In this document: one piece after another, positions 1 through 7,072 of the stretch
Layout of the letters: every line of letters starts with the position of its first letter
Position numbering within the stretch: the stretch's first letter is position 1
From: Paludibacteraceae bacterium
GTDB taxonomy: Bacteria > Bacteroidota > Bacteroidia > Bacteroidales > Paludibacteraceae
Direction: 5' to 3'
Length of the DNA stretch: 62,321 nt
NCBI GenBank assembly: GCA_024401475.1
Contig: JAKSKZ010000018.1
Location: 1 to 62,321, forward strand
Program-made: the position numbers and the translations under genes
Notes under the pieces: model-generated
The model's input: the letters and a program-made list of their open reading frames with translations, nothing else
Told to the model about the DNA's origin: nothing
The model's database searches: none

Positions 1-1
1 A

Positions 2-14
2 GCACTGAAAGTGC
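2..14 (+). other. Small hairpin at the left edge, upstream of trpD
   Basis: GCACT and AGTGC flank a GAA loop at 2-14. A second short hairpin (CCTTG at 27-31, CAAGG at 36-40) follows. No complete gene lies in the first 63 bases. In this gene order the preceding gene is often trpG, so this may be the spacer after it, but the window is too short to tell. The role of the hairpins is unknown. Confidence 0.3.
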
Positions 15-63
15 GTCACTCAATAGCCTTGTCCGCAAGGGCAAGGAAAAAAGAACATACATT

Positions 64-1068
64 ATGGACAACATATTAAAAAAATTGACAAGTCAAGAGA
101 CTTTCTCCAAAGAGCAAGCAAAAGAGGTCTTGATTGAAATAACTGAGCAGAAATATACTAACGAGCAAATCGCAGCCATCCTCATGGGAATCCAAATGCG
201 TGGAGTAACCGTAGATGAGATTCTTGGTTTCCGCGAAGGACTTTTGGAGACTGGCGTTCGCACGAACTTCACTCCTTACAAGGTAATCGACATTGTCGGA
301 ACAGGTGGCGACGGCAAGAACACATTCAACATTTCAACTTGTGCATGTTTCGTTGTTGCCGGAGCTGGCTACAAGGTGGCAAAGCATGGTAACTATGCAG
401 CATCCAGCGTCTCTGGTGCAAGTAACGTATTGGAGGCTCACGGTGTAAAATTCACTAACGACAATGCCCAATTGCTTCGTTCTTTGGAAGGGTGCGGATT
501 TGTTCATCAACACGCTCAACTTTTTGCCAAAGGCATGAAATGGGTTGGCCCTGCCCGCAAGGCACTCGGACAATTAGGAACGCCTACTTGTTTCAACCTT
601 CTCGGTCCTTTGGTAAACCCATGTAACCCTGATTACCAATTGTTGGGTACAGCCAACCTCGACCAACAACGCCTATATCGTCAAGTTTATCAACGTTTGG
701 GCATCCGCTATGGAATCGTGACCAGCGTGGACGGTTATGACGAAATCTCTTTGACCGGCAACTTCAAAGTAGTTTACAACGAAGAAGAGCACATCTACCA
801 ACCTGCTGAATTCGGCATGAACATTCTCAATTCTGAGGACCTTTATGGTGGAACAACATTGGATGAGGCAAAAAACATCTTCGATGCCATCCTTGAAAAC
901 CGATCAACAAAGGCACAAAAAGACGTTGTCCTTATCAACGCTGCCTTTGCTATCCATGTTATTGAGCAAGAGAAGACATTCCAAGAGTGTTTGGCAATAG
1001 CTCGCGAATCCTTGGAAAGCGGCAAGGCGTTGGACGTCTTGAAGAAATACATTGAATTGAACAGCTAA
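64..1068 (+). CDS. trpD: Anthranilate phosphoribosyltransferase
   Basis: Second step of tryptophan synthesis from chorismate: transfers phosphoribose from PRPP to anthranilate; cytosolic. The 334-aa protein has the family's full length. The glycine-rich phosphate-binding motif VGTGGDGKNTFNIS lies near residues 78-91. KHGNYAASSVSGASNVLEA follows near 107-125, and the second PRPP/anthranilate region GPARKALGQLGTPTCFNLLG near 162-181. The ATG at 64 follows an A-rich stretch without a Shine-Dalgarno site, as is usual in Bacteroidota. trpC starts 11 bp downstream, so this is the first visible gene of a trpDCFA operon whose earlier genes (probably trpB, trpE, trpG) lie outside the window. Confidence 0.97.
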   Translation: MDNILKKLTSQETFSKEQAKEVLIEITEQKYTNEQIAAILMGIQMRGVTVDEILGFREGLLETGVRTNFTPYKVIDIVGTGGDGKNTFNISTCACFVVAGAGYKVAKHGNYAASSVSGASNVLEAHGVKFTNDNAQLLRSLEGCGFVHQHAQLFAKGMKWVGPARKALGQLGTPTCFNLLGPLVNPCNPDYQLLGTANLDQQRLYRQVYQRLGIRYGIVTSVDGYDEISLTGNFKVVYNEEEHIYQPAEFGMNILNSEDLYGGTTLDEAKNIFDAILENRSTKAQKDVVLINAAFAIHVIEQEKTFQECLAIARESLESGKALDVLKKYIELNS

Positions 1069-1079
1069 TACCCATCGAC

Positions 1080-1880
1080 ATGAAGGATATATTAGAGGAG
1101 ATTGTAGCCAATAAGCGTATAGAAATCGAGGCAGCCAAAGCTCTTTTGCCTATCGACGACCTTCGTCGCCTTGTGGAGAAGAAGATTGAGACGGAAGGCT
1201 TGAAGCAACGTTCCATGCGCAACTCGCTACGCAACAGCCAATCGGGAATCATCAGCGAATTCAAGCGCAAGTCCCCTTCTAAAGGTTGGATTCATGAGGA
1301 CGCAAAAGTCACCGATGTCGTACCTAAATATTCGGCCAACGGAGCTTCTGCCATCTCCATCCTCACCGACGAGAAATATTTCGGAGGCAACCAGAACTTC
1401 ATCCGCGAAGTTCGCAGCATGATTGACACGCCTATTCTCCGAAAGGATTTCATCGTGGACGAATACCAATTGTATGAGGCAAAACTGATTGGAGCAGATG
1501 CCGTTCTTCTAATTGCGGCAGACCTCACACAAACCGAATGCAAGGAACTTCTCGGCAAGGCGCACGAATTAGGGTTGGAAGTTTTGTTGGAGATTCACGA
1601 CGAAAAAGAGTTGGAATACGTCACGCCAGAGGTGGATATGTTAGGCGTAAACAACCGTCATTTAGGAACTTTCCATACAGACGTTCAGCAATCATTCAAC
1701 ATAGCAAGTCTCTTGCCTAAAGAGTTTACGCTTGTCAGCGAAAGCGGCATCAGCAAGGCTGAAACTGTCAAGGAGTTAAGATCGGCAGGTTTTAGAGGGT
1801 TTCTCATCGGAGAAAACTTCATGAAAGAGGGCGACCCAGGGTTGGCTTTAAAATCGTTCATCCAACAAGTGGAGGGCTGA
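1080..1880 (+). CDS. trpC: Indole-3-glycerol phosphate synthase
   Basis: Closes the indole ring in tryptophan synthesis, converting CdRP to indole-3-glycerol phosphate. A 266-aa TIM barrel. Family motifs seen: ISEFKRKSPSKG near residues 58-69 (substrate-binding lysine), LRKDFIVDEYQL near 119-130 (catalytic lysine), VNNRHLGTF near 190-198, and the phosphate-binding SESGISKAETV and GFLIGENFM near the end. It is a stand-alone TrpC, not fused to TrpF, which is the separate next gene 1 bp away. The tight spacing indicates co-transcription and probably coupled translation. Confidence 0.97.
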   Translation: MKDILEEIVANKRIEIEAAKALLPIDDLRRLVEKKIETEGLKQRSMRNSLRNSQSGIISEFKRKSPSKGWIHEDAKVTDVVPKYSANGASAISILTDEKYFGGNQNFIREVRSMIDTPILRKDFIVDEYQLYEAKLIGADAVLLIAADLTQTECKELLGKAHELGLEVLLEIHDEKELEYVTPEVDMLGVNNRHLGTFHTDVQQSFNIASLLPKEFTLVSESGISKAETVKELRSAGFRGFLIGENFMKEGDPGLALKSFIQQVEG

Positions 1881-1881
1881 T

Positions 1882-2517
1882 ATGATAGTAAAAGTCTGTG
1901 GAATGCGTGATGCCCAAAACATCCGCGATATAGAGCAACTCGGAATCGATTGGATGGGTTTTATCTTTTACGAGAAATCCAAACGTCATGTGGCCGAACG
2001 TCCTTCTTATCTTCCTACATCGACAAAACGCATTGGCGTCTTCGTTGATTATACGATAGAAGATGTAATAGCCAAAGTGAATGAATTTCAATTCTGCGGT
2101 GTTCAACTACACGGCTCGGAGACTCCCGATTATTGCCGCCAACTACGCAACGCATTGAACGAGAAGATTGGCAAGAATGTTCTCATCAACAAAGCCTTCG
2201 GAATCGCATCGGCTGAAGATTTCACCAACATAAGTTCTTACGAGGGTTGTTGCGACTATTATGTCTTTGACACCAAAACACCTACCAAAGGAGGTGCCGG
2301 CTACTCTTTCGACTGGAGCCTTATGGAAGCTTATAAAGGTGCCACGCCGTTCCTTTTGAGTGGAGGCATCGGAGAGGATAGTTACGAAGCATTACAAGCA
2401 TTTAGCCACCCTCAATGGATGGGCATCGACCTCAACTCAAAATTTGAAGAGGCTCCCGCCTTCAAAGACGTGGCAAGACTAAATTCGTTTTTAAAAAAAT
2501 TCAAACATCATGAATAG
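1882..2517 (+). CDS. trpF: Phosphoribosylanthranilate isomerase
   Basis: Amadori rearrangement of phosphoribosylanthranilate to CdRP, the step before TrpC. A 211-aa TIM barrel beginning MIVKVCGMRDAQNI, in which Cys6 is at the expected catalytic position. The acid Asp is in the YYVFDTKTP stretch, and the phosphate-binding end reads FLLSGGIGEDSYE and MGIDLNSKFE. Gene order trpC-trpF is as in other Bacteroidales. Its last 8 nt overlap the start of trpA (ATGAATAG), so trpA translation is probably coupled to it. Confidence 0.96.
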   Translation: MIVKVCGMRDAQNIRDIEQLGIDWMGFIFYEKSKRHVAERPSYLPTSTKRIGVFVDYTIEDVIAKVNEFQFCGVQLHGSETPDYCRQLRNALNEKIGKNVLINKAFGIASAEDFTNISSYEGCCDYYVFDTKTPTKGGAGYSFDWSLMEAYKGATPFLLSGGIGEDSYEALQAFSHPQWMGIDLNSKFEEAPAFKDVARLNSFLKKFKHHE

Positions 2518-3286
2518 AATCAATCAACTTTTCAATTCAAAACCAACAAATTTGTTGAGTTTATACTTCTGCGCTGGAGCTCCTGTCTTGGAGAACACAG
2601 CAGAGGTTATCAAAACCCTCGAACGCAAGGGTATCAATATGATTGAGGTCGGTATTCCTTTCAGCGACCCTATGGCCGACGGCCCCATTATCCAAGATGC
2701 AGCAAGCAAAGCCTTGAAGAATGGCATGAGCCTAAAGAAATTGTTCAGCCAATTGAAGGACATTCGTAAAGAGGTGAACATTCCTCTTGTCATGATGGGG
2801 TACATGAATCCTGTCATCCAATACGGTTTTGAAAACTTCTGCAAGAGCTGTAACGAAGTGGGGGTTGACGGTGTCATCCTACCCGATCTTCCATTCAAAG
2901 ATTATATGGAAGAGTTCAAGCCAATTGCCGACAAATATGACATCCGCATCATCATGTTGATTACGCCAGAGACAAGCGACGAGCGCATCCGTTTCATCGA
3001 CGACAATACGGACGGATTCATCTACATGGTTTCATCGGCTGCAACTACAGGTGCTCAAAAATCTTTCGACGAGTCAAAGCAGGCATACTTCAACCACGTC
3101 CACTCTTTGAACTTGAAGAACCCAACCATGATTGGATTCGGTATCAGCAACAAGCAAACATTGGCAAGTGCGCAAGCTAATGCCAACGGTGCCATCATCG
3201 GTTCTAAATTCGTTCAGCTCTTGGACGAGGCTAATGGTGACGCAGAAAAGGCTATTGACAAACTTTATGAGGCATTGAGTAAGTAA
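2510..3286 (+). CDS. trpA: Tryptophan synthase alpha chain
   Basis: Cleaves indole-3-glycerol phosphate to indole and glyceraldehyde 3-phosphate; works as an alpha2beta2 complex with TrpB, which is not in the window. The 258-aa TIM barrel shows the catalytic Glu in MIEVGIPFSDPMADGP (near residues 44-59), the second catalytic Asp in GVILPDLPF, and the phosphate loop near IGFGISNKQTL and GAIIGSKFV. The start is the ATG overlapping the trpF stop. Last gene of the operon: a strong terminator begins 60 bp downstream. Confidence 0.97.
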   Translation: MNRINQLFNSKPTNLLSLYFCAGAPVLENTAEVIKTLERKGINMIEVGIPFSDPMADGPIIQDAASKALKNGMSLKKLFSQLKDIRKEVNIPLVMMGYMNPVIQYGFENFCKSCNEVGVDGVILPDLPFKDYMEEFKPIADKYDIRIIMLITPETSDERIRFIDDNTDGFIYMVSSAATTGAQKSFDESKQAYFNHVHSLNLKNPTMIGFGISNKQTLASAQANANGAIIGSKFVQLLDEANGDAEKAIDKLYEALSK

Positions 3287-3345
3287 AATCACTTACGATT
3301 GAGTTTATTTACTATTTCAGATTCTGTCGAAATAATATTATATTC

Positions 3346-3380
3346 AAAGTCTGCGCTCCGAGGAGAGTGCAGACTTTTTT
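3346..3380 (+). terminator. Terminator of the trp operon
   Basis: AAAGTCTGC (3346-3354) pairs with GCAGACTTT (3369-3377), the stem extends inward through CTC/GAG, and six T follow at 3375-3380. This is a classic intrinsic terminator 60 bp after trpA, on the coding strand. Confidence 0.9.
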
Positions 3381-3443
3381 GTATGAAGCGACCACACTTC
3401 AAATAGTTTTCGTACATTTACATCTGACAAAAAACATTCATTT

Positions 3444-4235
3444 ATGACTTTAAACACTAACAATTGGGAAGAATACAATCTCAAAGGGAGAGTGAAAACC
3501 ATCGAAATCTATTCGGGCAGAAAGAAGTTTATCCTTTTCGGTGAATATGTAGCCGATTCTCTCGAAAAATTCATGAATTTTGATGAAAAAGGAGGTTTAA
3601 CAGAAAGGTTTCAAAGCGCCAATCTAACCACCTACTGGGACCTCGGCCCCTCCTATCATGGACGTTTCCAATATGACAACAATCATAAATTAGTAAAAGT
3701 TGTTTTTGGATATAAGAAGGACCAGATTGAGGGAACCACTTTTTTCCATTACAACGACAAAGGACAAAATGACTACACCACCAATGATGAAGGGACAAAA
3801 GAGTATGAATATTTTTACGACGAAAAGGGGCGTATAGTAAAGGAAATCCTTCTCGGAGAGAATGACAATATAGATCAAACCGATGAATATTTCTACGATT
3901 ATTTAGGGCATCTTTCAAAACACGTCCACATTGACACTTGCTGCTACGAAAAGGAAGTTGGCACAAGAAAATACGATATTCACGGAAGATTAATAGAGGA
4001 GGTGACCATTTTTGAAACCATAATGCCAGGGGAAACTCCTCGCTTAATTCACAAGATCACCGAACGTTACAACAAACAAAATGACATCATAGAACATATC
4101 AAAGAGTGGGACGGCCAAAAAATGATTTTCACCTTCGAATACAAATACGACCGATTCGGCAATTGGACTGAAAAGAAGTATATAAAGGACGGGGCCCTAA
4201 ATTTTGTCGAAGTAAGGGAGATTGAGTATTACTAA
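3444..4235 (+). CDS. YD/RHS-like repeat protein of unknown function
   Basis: 263 aa without signal peptide or membrane segment. From about residue 60 it consists of degenerate repeats of the form FxYDexGxlvk (FQYDNNHKLVK, FHYNDKGQND, YFYDEKGRIVKE, YFYDYLGHLSKH, RKYDIHGRLIEE, YKYDRFGNWTEK). These are the beta-strand repeats seen in RHS/YD proteins. Such short YD-only proteins are common in Bacteroidota and their function is unknown; nothing here resembles a toxin tip or a secretion signal. The last two codons and the stop (TAT TAC TAA) are also the left target duplication of the adjacent mobile element, so insertion at the stop left the reading frame intact. Confidence 0.8.
   Translation: MTLNTNNWEEYNLKGRVKTIEIYSGRKKFILFGEYVADSLEKFMNFDEKGGLTERFQSANLTTYWDLGPSYHGRFQYDNNHKLVKVVFGYKKDQIEGTTFFHYNDKGQNDYTTNDEGTKEYEYFYDEKGRIVKEILLGENDNIDQTDEYFYDYLGHLSKHVHIDTCCYEKEVGTRKYDIHGRLIEEVTIFETIMPGETPRLIHKITERYNKQNDIIEHIKEWDGQKMIFTFEYKYDRFGNWTEKKYIKDGALNFVEVREIEYY
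4227..4235. repeat. Target-site duplication, left copy (TATTACTAA)
   Basis: This 9-bp direct repeat matches 4694-4702 exactly and abuts the terminal inverted repeat. It also supplies the final two codons and the stop of the upstream gene. Confidence 0.8.
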
Positions 4236-4693
4236 TATTGCTGTCCGCTAAAAATTAAAAAGCATAAAACTCCAGTCCGCTATGCCTATAAATACGCGTA
4301 GCGGACTGGAGTTTTGAAAAACAACCCCCTCAATCGAAAAGAGATGGTAAAGTCCGTTGAAATGTGTACTATTGCTCATCGTTTATGGGATTTTTGTGGT
4401 GAAAACAAAGTAAACGAAAAAGGCTGAATTCGGATTCCGAATTAAGCCTAAACATTTCTATCTAAAAAACTTTTACCGGATAACAATAATTTAGATATTT
4501 ATTTGATTTTCATTGACATATAATTCAAAAGGAAGGTCGGTTACATTACGCCGTTAGGCGTTTAATGTCGGTAGAATCACAATGCGTTGAACAAGCCGAT
4601 TCCCCGTTAGGGGATTAACCTTGTGTGTTATCGGTCACAAAATAGGGCACAGCCTTTTTTATGTCAGTTCAAAAGGTTTACCGGACAGCAATA
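4236..4693. mobile_element. 458-bp MITE-like element with terminal inverted repeats
   Basis: Left end TATTGCTGTCCGCTAAA (4236-4252) and right end TTTACCGGACAGCAATA (4677-4693) are inverted copies, perfect over the outer 12 bp. The element is flanked on both sides by the 9-bp direct repeat TATTACTAA (4227-4235 and 4694-4702), the expected scar of transposition. It has no transposase gene and no convincing ORF. Inside are a 17-bp perfect stem (4266-4282 with 4299-4315) and two GTTA-loop hairpins, ACGCC/GGCGT at 4548-4561 and TCCCC/GGGGA at 4601-4614. The parent transposase is not in the window. Elements of similar size and design have been described in Porphyromonas gingivalis; I cannot tell whether this one is related. 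Confidence 0.8.
4266..4315. repeat. 17-bp perfect stem inside the MITE
   Basis: AAAACTCCAGTCCGCTA (4266-4282) is the exact reverse complement of 4299-4315. The arm contains TCCGCTA, also found in the element's terminal repeat. It ends in TTTT on one side and begins with AAAA on the other, so it may work as a bidirectional terminator for the upstream gene. Confidence 0.75.
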
Positions 4694-4702
4694 TATTACT
4701 AA
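4694..4702. repeat. Target-site duplication, right copy (TATTACTAA)
   Basis: Exact copy of 4227-4235, immediately outside the right terminal inverted repeat of the MITE-like element. Confidence 0.8.
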
Positions 4703-4703
4703 C

Positions 4704-4738
4704 AAAAAAGGTTGCGGTAGATGTTCTATCGCAACCTT
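4704..4738 (-). terminator. Terminator after the NlpC/P60-like gene
   Basis: On the minus strand AAGGTTGCG pairs with CGCAACCTT and is followed by six T (4704-4709 read in reverse). It lies 24 bp past the stop of the gene ending at 4762. Confidence 0.88.
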
Positions 4739-4761
4739 CCAGTTTTATATCAGAAGTGCAT

Positions 4762-5730
4762 TTAGTCAGCGATTTTCTTAGCTGTCTCTTCTGCCTCCTT
4801 TTTAGCAGAAGCATATTCGTCGGATGTCTTTGAGACCTTCTTCTCTGCTTTTTCTATGTCTTTTTCTGCACTCTTCACGTCCTTCTGAGCAGACTCAATT
4901 TTCTTCACGAGTTTTTGCTTTTCAGACTCATACTTATTCAACTTCTTGTTGATCTTCTCGTTTTGTTTTTGAGCCTTGGCCAAGTTCTTAGAAGCCTTGT
5001 TTGAATCGCCCATGTTGGCAGCCTGGTTGGCAGCGTCCATTGTTTGTTGCCATTCAGAACGGGCTGCCTCCAAATCCTTCTCGTTGTCGGCCTTGCGAGC
5101 CTGCAATTCTGCCAAATTCTTTTGTGCCTTTTCCAAGTCAGATTTTGCTTTGGAGAGATCTTCCTTTGCTTTCTTACTCTCCTTAAAAGTTTTCTCCTCG
5201 TTCTTCTTTGCCTTGTCAGCAGCAGAAACCATCTTATCCCACGACTTGTAAGCCGCATTCAAATCTTTGTCGCTTGCCACGTGAGAAGCAGTCACGAAAC
5301 AATTACGGAAGTTTGTATCATTAGTGTTAGCCAAGGTATATTTGTTCTCCTTGTCAACATACATGAAATCGAATCCATCCTTGTTCACCTTATAGGCAAC
5401 ACCCGTAAACGCAACGCACTTGCTATTGCCGTCGCCGAAGAAGACAAGGTCACCAGCCTGAACCTTAGCCATTTTAGAGATGCTCTTACCAACACCTGTC
5501 TGAGCCTCCCAAGTGGTAGGAAGATCGATACCCAACTGTTTGTATAGATCTGCGTTGATTTCAGCACCCGTCATAGAGACTGGGCCCAACGACTTTTGTC
5601 CATAAGAAAGCATTTGGTCAATGCTCTTCACTTTCTCATTTGAATTGGAAATTTTCTTCGCATCCAACAATTGTGCCGACGCAGAAGTAACTGCAGCCAA
5701 CATCAAACCGAATAAAAATAATCTTTTCAT
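4762..5730 (-). CDS. Secreted NlpC/P60-like pseudoenzyme with coiled-coil tail
   Basis: 322 aa with a signal peptide ending at ASAQ (residues 17-20), so exported. Residues about 35-150 resemble an NlpC/P60 cell-wall peptidase: YKQLGIDLP (63-71) and the hallmark AGDLVFF (92-98) are well placed. However, the catalytic Cys that should precede YKQLGIDLP by about 8 residues is absent (MTGAE at 53-57), and the catalytic His position after GDLVFF carries Cys105. From about residue 165 to the end it is a Lys/Glu/Ala-rich coiled coil. Likely a catalytically dead cell-wall-binding or scaffold protein; this is inference from the missing residues. It has its own promoter and terminator. The OmpH-like gene next door suggests an envelope role. 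Confidence 0.75.
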   Translation of the reverse strand: MKRLFLFGLMLAAVTSASAQLLDAKKISNSNEKVKSIDQMLSYGQKSLGPVSMTGAEINADLYKQLGIDLPTTWEAQTGVGKSISKMAKVQAGDLVFFGDGNSKCVAFTGVAYKVNKDGFDFMYVDKENKYTLANTNDTNFRNCFVTASHVASDKDLNAAYKSWDKMVSAADKAKKNEEKTFKESKKAKEDLSKAKSDLEKAQKNLAELQARKADNEKDLEAARSEWQQTMDAANQAANMGDSNKASKNLAKAQKQNEKINKKLNKYESEKQKLVKKIESAQKDVKSAEKDIEKAEKKVSKTSDEYASAKKEAEETAKKIAD

Positions 5731-5789
5731 AAGCTCTAATGCAATTCGTTGTTCTTATTACTTATAATTATAATTTAATTTTGACGATA

Positions 5790-5821
5790 CAAAAGTACTC
5801 AAATCGAGCATACCCTACAAA
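5790..5821 (-). promoter_or_regulatory. Bacteroidota-type promoter for the NlpC/P60-like gene
   Basis: On the minus strand a -33 TTTG (5818-5821) and a -7 TACTTTTG (5790-5797) are separated by 20 bp, an almost ideal match to the Bacteroidota sigma-ABfr consensus. The start codon lies about 60 bp downstream. Confidence 0.8.
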
Positions 5822-5872
5822 TCAAAAAGTTGCGATTTTATTGTTAATAGGCAAGTAATGGAATTTCACAAC

Positions 5873-5905
5873 AAAAAAAAAGGGAATGAGAGCACCCCAT
5901 TCCCT
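5873..5905 (-). terminator. Terminator after the OmpH/Skp-like gene
   Basis: On the minus strand AGGGAATG pairs with CATTCCCT and is followed by a run of nine T. It starts 22 bp after the stop at 5927. Confidence 0.9.
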
Positions 5906-5926
5906 TACAGAAGCATAGATAACCAA

Positions 5927-6583
5927 TTATTTTTGAACTGGCTTGTATTGTTTGTTCAACGCCTCAACCACATCGGAAGTGATGTTGAGATAATCTTCTG
6001 CAAAGAAGATGTTGTCGTTGCCCGTATCACACAAAATCATTTTGTAATGCTTATCTTGGTTGTAAATAGCGAAGAAAGCATTGATTGTATCACGCAATTG
6101 AGAGTTCAACTTTTGTTGCTCCAAGAACAACTCTTGGTTAAGGCGTTGATCCAAGTCTTTCAGTTCTTGGTTTTTCTTGTTCAAGCGAGCCTCCTCCTTC
6201 ATAAGCACACTCTCTTCCTTCTCTCTTGTCTCCTGAGTCAAGACTTGGCCTGTTGCCACCTTGTTTTTGTAAGCCTCCACCATCTTAAGATATGCTGCAT
6301 AATCAGCGCGGATGCGAGCATCCTTCTCAGCCAACTCCTTACGAGACTTCTCTTGCTTTTTCAAAAGAGATTCATTCAAATCTTTAGCATATTGGTAAGT
6401 CAACAAAAGCGTATCAACATTGACATAGGCGATAGGGAAACTATCAACCGACACCGACTTTGCAACTGCCTGGCAATCTTTAGATGCAGCAGAATCACAT
6501 TTTTTTGAAGAGAAATGCAACACATACAAAATTCCAACTGCCACACATAGGATAGCCAGTAAGATGGTATTAATGCTTTTCAT
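5927..6583 (-). CDS. OmpH/Skp-family periplasmic chaperone-like protein
   Basis: 218 aa. One hydrophobic N-terminal segment (about residues 5-24), without an obvious signal-peptidase site, suggests a membrane-anchored periplasmic protein. From about residue 50 it matches the OmpH/Skp pattern: a short strand, IAYVNVDTLLLTYQYAKDLN, then a long charged coiled coil (about 70-160) and a C-terminal strand/helix. Skp proteins hold unfolded outer-membrane proteins in the periplasm. The 61-aa membrane-protein gene lies 39 bp upstream on the same strand, so the two are probably co-transcribed. Confidence 0.85.
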   Translation of the reverse strand: MKSINTILLAILCVAVGILYVLHFSSKKCDSAASKDCQAVAKSVSVDSFPIAYVNVDTLLLTYQYAKDLNESLLKKQEKSRKELAEKDARIRADYAAYLKMVEAYKNKVATGQVLTQETREKEESVLMKEEARLNKKNQELKDLDQRLNQELFLEQQKLNSQLRDTINAFFAIYNQDKHYKMILCDTGNDNIFFAEDYLNITSDVVEALNKQYKPVQK

Positions 6584-6622
6584 TTAATCTCGTTTTATTT
6601 AAATTTTAATTTCGTTTGTTCT

Positions 6623-6808
6623 TCATTTTTTCATGCGAGCCATTCGGTCTTGCGTTTGGACACAATAGATGCCCTTCTCACGCATCTCCTTGCTTTGACC
6701 AACATGCTTGCTGGAAAACCTGCCTCCCTTCACAAGCAAAATCCGCACGCAAAAGAGAAGCATTGCCACGCCGACAATGGCCAAAGTCAATAAAAAAACA
6801 ACCCACAT
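6623..6808 (-). CDS. Conserved small single-pass membrane protein
   Basis: 61 aa: an N-terminal membrane helix (WVVFLLTLAIVGVAMLLFCVRILL, about residues 2-25, listed here only as extent) followed by a polar tail with KGGRFSSKHVGQSKEMREKG. From memory, small proteins with this GGRFxSxHVGxSKxMRxxGI tail occur widely in Bacteroidales; their function is unknown. It has a -7 promoter element 28 bp upstream and leads into the OmpH-like gene. Confidence 0.75.
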   Translation of the reverse strand: MWVVFLLTLAIVGVAMLLFCVRILLVKGGRFSSKHVGQSKEMREKGIYCVQTQDRMARMKK

Positions 6809-6835
6809 TACTATACTTGCCTAATTTTCTTAATG

Positions 6836-6843
6836 CAAATATA
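6836..6843 (-). promoter_or_regulatory. -7 promoter element TATATTTG
   Basis: A perfect TAnnTTTG on the minus strand, 28 bp before the start of the 61-aa gene. No clear TTTG -33 box. Confidence 0.55.
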
Positions 6844-7072
6844 TATAGGAAGAAGATTAAAAAAAATGCACCCTCCACGATTTTCCAATTAATTCATAGA
6901 TAGATATGCTTTTTTAACTTTATTTAAGCAGGTGTCGCACAACATCAGCCATTTTTCTGAATAATTTTAGGTCAGAAAGGCGAATTTGAATCAAATCGTA
7001 AGAGAATCTATGAACCATTCTTAGAGACAAATTCGTCTTTTTTCTGTAAACTTGCATATTAATTACAAACAC

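Noticed and set aside
4621..4833. 70-codon plus-strand frame running out of the MITE
   Set aside because: It crosses the element's right end, the terminator and the 3' end of the real minus-strand gene. A shadow frame.
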